Shown here one piece after another: positions 60,562 to 64,000 of a DNA stretch of 64,000 nucleotides; position 1 is the first letter of the stretch, and each line of letters opens with the position of its first letter. The notes under the pieces are model-generated. The model was not told where the DNA came from and made no database searches. It saw nothing but the letters and a program-made list of their open reading frames with translations. Source of the stretch: Stenotrophomonas sp. 24(2023) (GTDB lineage: Bacteria > Pseudomonadota > Gammaproteobacteria > Xanthomonadales > Xanthomonadaceae); NCBI RefSeq assembly GCF_030913365.1, contig NZ_CP133160.1, forward strand, positions 1,240,001 through 1,304,000, written 5' to 3'. A program made the translations under genes and the position numbers.

Positions 60562-61464
60562 TCATTCAGCCACGCGGTCGCCGATCCACTGCGCGCGTGG
60601 CAGCACCTCGATGCTGCCCACCGCATACTGGTGCAGCACTTCCTCCGGCCCGAACCGCGGCTGCCAGCCCAGCGCCTGGCGCGCGCGGCTGCCGTCGTAG
60701 ACCCGGTCGATGGACAGCGGCAGCGGCCAGCCCCGGCGGTCGAACTCGGCCAGCAGCTGCGGCACCCGCTGCTGCAGCACCTGGCGCGGGTGGCTGGCCA
60801 GTGCCAGGCAGTCGCCACGCAGGAACGGCGTGGGCGCGGCCACCAGGTAGCGCTGGAAGCAGTCCCCGGTATTGGTCAGTGCCGCTGCATGCGCGGTCGC
60901 CACATCACGCGCATCGATGCCGCGGTGCAGGCGGAACATCGCCATGCGCTCGGGGGGTTCCGGGAAGCAGCGCGACATGCGCAGCACGCGCACGGCGAAG
61001 GTCTCGCTGGCCGCCGCCTGCACGACCGCTTCGGCCTGCAGCTTGGTCCGGTGGTAGATGGTACGCGGCAGCGGCGCGACATCCTCGTCGATCCAGCGGC
61101 AGCCACCGGCCACCACGGCATGCCCGTACAGCGCCGTGGTGCTGGTCAGCACGAAGCGGCGCACGCCGGCATCGCGGGCCAGCTGCACCAGCGTGGCCGT
61201 GGCTTCCACGTTCACCTGCTGGAAGACGGCATCGGGAATCAGCCCCACGTGCGGCGCATGCAGCGCGGCGGTGTGGATGACCGCATCCACGCCCTGCACG
61301 GCGCGCTCCAGCGCCGCGCGGTCGGTGATGTCGGCAATGATGCGGGTGGTCGCGAAAGGACTGCGGTCCAGCCCCGCCACCTCATGCGTGGACGCCAGCG
61401 CGCCGAAGATGGCGCGGCCGATGCGTCCGGAACTTCCGGTCAACAGGATCTTCATTGAATCCAT
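60562..61464 (-). CDS. NAD-dependent epimerase/dehydratase family protein
   Basis: The 300-residue extended SDR has the cofactor motif [14 protein letters not shown], the strand [12 protein letters not shown] and the catalytic YHRTK. It probably acts on a nucleotide-sugar or similar substrate. An in-frame ATG three codons downstream (61455, MKILLTG) is an equally good start. It is 107 bases upstream of the chemoreceptor on the same strand, without evident functional connection. Confidence 0.83.
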   Translation of the reverse strand: MDSMKILLTGSSGRIGRAIFGALASTHEVAGLDRSPFATTRIIADITDRAALERAVQGVDAVIHTAALHAPHVGLIPDAVFQQVNVEATATLVQLARDAGVRRFVLTSTTALYGHAVVAGGCRWIDEDVAPLPRTIYHRTKLQAEAVVQAAASETFAVRVLRMSRCFPEPPERMAMFRLHRGIDARDVATAHAAALTNTGDCFQRYLVAAPTPFLRGDCLALASHPRQVLQQRVPQLLAEFDRRGWPLPLSIDRVYDGSRARQALGWQPRFGPEEVLHQYAVGSIEVLPRAQWIGDRVAE

Positions 61465-61599
61465 TCACTCACAGCGCCCGGGAGCTACCGGGATGTCCTG
61501 ATTCTAGGCGTCGATGACGACAGCGGCGATAGGATTCATTGAGCTGCAGCCGTACGGTTGCATCGGCAATCGTCCTGCCGGCGGCACCTGCCATGCTCC

Positions 61600-61627
61600 A
61601 AAAAAAAGGGCGGCCCGAAGGCCGCCC
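61600..61627 (-). terminator. Terminator of the autotransporter gene
   Basis: Stem GGGCGGCC/GGCCGCCC with a CGAA loop, and a tract of seven to eight T residues on the minus strand. It lies about 27 bases beyond the stop. Confidence 0.9.
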
Positions 61628-61653
61628 AATGCCCTTGCACAGGGCGGTGCGGA

Positions 61654-64000
61654 TCAGAAGCGGACGGACCAGCGCAGGTTGGCCGCGTGGTCGCGGCTTT
61701 CATCGCCGAACTGGCCGCTGTAGCCGAGTTCCAGCTGCTGGCGCGGGCTCAGCCAGGCCGACAGGCCCAGTTCGGCCACCACGGCGCCATCGGCAAGCGG
61801 CGCACCGCTGACCGCGAACGCGCTGCCACCGCTGAAGGCCAGCTGGGCAACCTGGTCACGGTCGCCGCTGGCGCGGCGGTAGCCCAGGCCGCCACGCACG
61901 TGCAGCCAGCTGTCCTGCTGGAACGAGGCCTTGAGCCCCTTGTCGAAGCGCACGCCGGCCGTGGCCAGCGTGGTACGCGTGTCGCCCACCTGGCCGTGCA
62001 GTGCGGCTGCACCGCCGCGCTCGCGGACGTCATCGACATCCACTTCCACGCGTGCCAGCTGCAGGTACGGCTCCAGCCCGGCCTCGCGGCCGCCGAAGCG
62101 GTAAGCCGCCTCCACGAAGGCCTGGCGCGTGGTGGCGTCATAGCTGGCCGACAGGCTGTCACTGAAGCCCTGGAAAGCAACCTGGCGGGTGCTGTCGATG
62201 TCATGGCGGCTGTAGCCCAGGCCACCGCGCAGGCCGAACGCACCCCACGCATGGCCCACATACAGGCCCAGATGGGTGTTGTCCGCCTTCGAACGCGCCG
62301 CGCGGCCGTCGGCCTGCTTGATGTCGGTACGCCCGCCACCGGCCAGCACGCCCAGCTGCCAGCCACCGAAATCATGGTCCACGCCGACCAGCACGCCATG
62401 GCTGTTGGCTTCGGTGCGTGCGGTGTTGGCCGTGCCATCCAGGCGGTTGTTGCCACCGGTCACCTGCACCCAGGCTGCGCTGTGGGTGTCACCGGCATCG
62501 CCCGGGGCGCGGGCCGGCAGGGCGCGGGCCAGCGCGGCATCACGCACCTGGCGGCTGTCCTGCAGCAACGCCAGCGGGGTGGCCGCATGCAGTTCACCGC
62601 TCAGGCCATCCAGGGCCGCGCCCAGCTGCTGCGGGAACAGCTGCGTCAGCGGCCGCGGCAGGCCCTGCGCGATCGCCAGCGTGTCCGCACTGGCGGCCAC
62701 CGCCTGCTGGTTGCCGGTCACTGCGGCGCTGGCCAGTGCGTTGCCGCGCACGACATCGATCTGGGCGCCATTGGCGGCGTAGGCCAGGTTGAACTTCAGG
62801 AACGGCGAGAACGCGCTGAAGTCGGTCTTGGCGAACTGGCCGTTCACCCCGCCGGTGGCGGTGATGAAGTTGAACTGTTCGCCCAGGTAGTACACGCCCG
62901 GTTCGGGCAGCGCGACCAGGGTGCCGCCCAGGGTGGCGGTGCCGTTCACGCGCAGCTGGTCGCTGCGACCACCCGGGGCCAGTTCGGCGGCGTAGATGCC
63001 GGTGGCGGTCTGCACGTAATCGCCGTTGATGGTCAGCGTGCCGATGGAGTTGCCCGGCGCGATGGTGCCGGCCACGGTGGTGCTGCCCAGCTGGCCGGTG
63101 CCCTTGAGCACGCCGTTGGCGCCGACGAAGGTGGTGCCGCCGGTCTGGGTGCCATTGAAGGACACCACGCCGCCGTTGATCGTCAGGTTGCTGTCCTTCA
63201 GCACGCCGGTGCTGCTGACCTGGGTGAGGCCGCCGGCCGTGTTCAGTGCGGTGGACACCAGGCTGCCGTTGAGCAGCAGCTGGCCGCCCTGCACATCCAC
63301 GGCGGAGGTGAGCGTGTTGCTGCCGTTCAATTCCAGCGTGCCTTCGCGCAGTACCGCACCATTGAAGGTGTTGCTGCCGCTCAGGCGCAGCCAGCCGATG
63401 CCGCTCTTGGTCAGTGCGCCCGGGCCGCCGATGTCGTTGGTCCAGTCATCCCACGCATCGCCCTCCCACACCTTCAGGCCGCCGGCCTTCTGGTTCATCA
63501 CCACGTTGGTATCCACCCGCAGCGAACCATAGCCTTCGATGGCCTTGCGCAGGTTCAGCAGGCCCCAGCCGTAGATCTCATCGATGCCCGGTGCACCCAG
63601 GTCGGTGGTGGTGGTCAGCAGGATGTCGCGCACCTGCGCGCTGTCCAGGTAGGGGAAGCGTTCGAACAGCAGGCCCAGCGCACCGGTGACGTGCGGGGCG
63701 GCCATCGAGGTACCGCTGAGCAGGGCATAGCCATAGGTGGCCACGCGCTGCTGGATGTCCAGGCTGACGTTGCCGTTGGCATCGATGCCCACGCTGCCGG
63801 CCAGGTTGGAATCGGCGCCATAGGCGGTGGACACGATGTCCGACCCCGGCGCGGCCAGGCACCAGTTGGCGCTCAGGCCGCACTTGTTGGAGCGGCTGCT
63901 CAGGGTCAGGTTGGTGCCGACGTTGACCACGCTCAGCCAGTACGGTTCGATCTCGGCGAAGGCACGCGGCAGGGTCGCGTACATGCCGGCGATGGGGCTC
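61654..64000 (-). CDS. Autotransporter serine protease (subtilisin S8), C-terminal part
   Basis: The frame runs off the window end, so only the last 780 or so residues are visible. These include the end of a subtilase domain with the active-site Ser in LSGTSMAAPHVTGAL, a passenger with autotransporter-associated strands (GTLELNGSNTLTSAV, GGQLLLNGSL), and a C-terminal translocator barrel ending in NLRWSVRF. The Asp and His of the triad and the signal peptide must lie beyond position 64000. Related secreted proteases act extracellularly and can be virulence factors; that is inference. A strong terminator follows. Confidence 0.92.
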   Translation of the reverse strand, partial: SPIAGMYATLPRAFAEIEPYWLSVVNVGTNLTLSSRSNKCGLSANWCLAAPGSDIVSTAYGADSNLAGSVGIDANGNVSLDIQQRVATYGYALLSGTSMAAPHVTGALGLLFERFPYLDSAQVRDILLTTTTDLGAPGIDEIYGWGLLNLRKAIEGYGSLRVDTNVVMNQKAGGLKVWEGDAWDDWTNDIGGPGALTKSGIGWLRLSGSNTFNGAVLREGTLELNGSNTLTSAVDVQGGQLLLNGSLVSTALNTAGGLTQVSSTGVLKDSNLTINGGVVSFNGTQTGGTTFVGANGVLKGTGQLGSTTVAGTIAPGNSIGTLTINGDYVQTATGIYAAELAPGGRSDQLRVNGTATLGGTLVALPEPGVYYLGEQFNFITATGGVNGQFAKTDFSAFSPFLKFNLAYAANGAQIDVVRGNALASAAVTGNQQAVAASADTLAIAQGLPRPLTQLFPQQLGAALDGLSGELHAATPLALLQDSRQVRDAALARALPARAPGDAGDTHSAAWVQVTGGNNRLDGTANTARTEANSHGVLVGVDHDFGGWQLGVLAGGGRTDIKQADGRAARSKADNTHLGLYVGHAWGAFGLRGGLGYSRHDIDSTRQVAFQGFSDSLSASYDATTRQAFVEAAYRFGGREAGLEPYLQLARVEVDVDDVRERGGAAALHGQVGDTRTTLATAGVRFDKGLKASFQQDSWLHVRGGLGYRRASGDRDQVAQLAFSGGSAFAVSGAPLADGAVVAELGLSAWLSPRQQLELGYSGQFGDESRDHAANLRWSVRF

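Overview
The window reads as chromosomal DNA of a high-GC gammaproteobacterium of the Xanthomonadaceae, most likely Stenotrophomonas (S. maltophilia complex). The clearest pointers are many short palindromes that begin with the tetranucleotide GTAG (SMAG-type elements), the solitary mdoH/hrpM-type glucosyltransferase, the algZ-algR-hemC order, a lipoyl-domain-bearing dihydrolipoyl dehydrogenase, and uniformly GC-rich codon use. No rRNA, tRNA, insertion sequence, prophage or CRISPR array is visible. Most of the window is core genome.

Layout. 0-3.1 kb: a secreted prolyl oligopeptidase and a Blc-type lipocalin. 3.1-3.7 kb: a HigBA toxin-antitoxin locus whose toxin gene is frameshifted. 3.8-5.5 kb: methionine ABC permease and ATPase (metI, metN); the binding protein metQ lies 40 kb away at 45.3-46.1 kb. 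5.7-14.1 kb: housekeeping and small-metabolite genes (EamA exporter, YajQ, DUF1415, an SDR, oligopeptidase A, a cysteine-synthase-fold PLP enzyme, glyoxalase I, a VOC protein, a CBS protein). 14.5-17.3 kb: two small hypotheticals and glmS.

17.4-25.3 kb is the most interesting part. It is a plus-strand operon of a periplasmic adaptor, an ABC ATPase, two FtsX/MacB-type permeases, a small PDZ protein, an NtrC-class response regulator and a membrane histidine kinase. It is preceded by a near-consensus sigma-54 promoter (GG-N10-GC), a candidate IHF site and a perfect 14-bp palindrome flanked by half sites. The regulator carries a GAYTGA loop, so the operon looks like an envelope-sensing efflux system that switches on its own transcription. 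It separates glmS from glmU, which are neighbours in many gammaproteobacteria.

25.5-35.2 kb: a GNAT acetyltransferase, glmU, a GtrA protein, then the complete ATP synthase operon atpIBEFHAGDC on the minus strand with a recognisable sigma-70 promoter. 35.6-36.4 kb: an outer-membrane barrel protein. 36.5-36.8 kb: two related, inverted, long hairpin elements with compensatory changes. 36.9-40.5 kb: lpdA and aceF (E3 and E2 of pyruvate dehydrogenase, without E1). 40.7-46 kb: a hypoxanthine-DNA glycosylase, ompW, glpD-glpK and metQ. 46-49.6 kb: a WYL regulator, a lipoprotein, a DUF481 barrel and hemC. 50-54.5 kb: algR/algZ-like two-component system, a carboxylesterase and mdoH. 54.8-64 kb: a Fur-box-preceded TonB receptor, a very small gene, a DUF2628 membrane protein, a poly-HAMP chemoreceptor, an epimerase, and the C-terminal part of a subtilisin-type autotransporter that runs off the window end.

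Throughout, GTAG-type palindromes sit at gene ends and operon junctions; in two genes (lpdA and the GNAT gene) the element itself provides the TAG stop codon.
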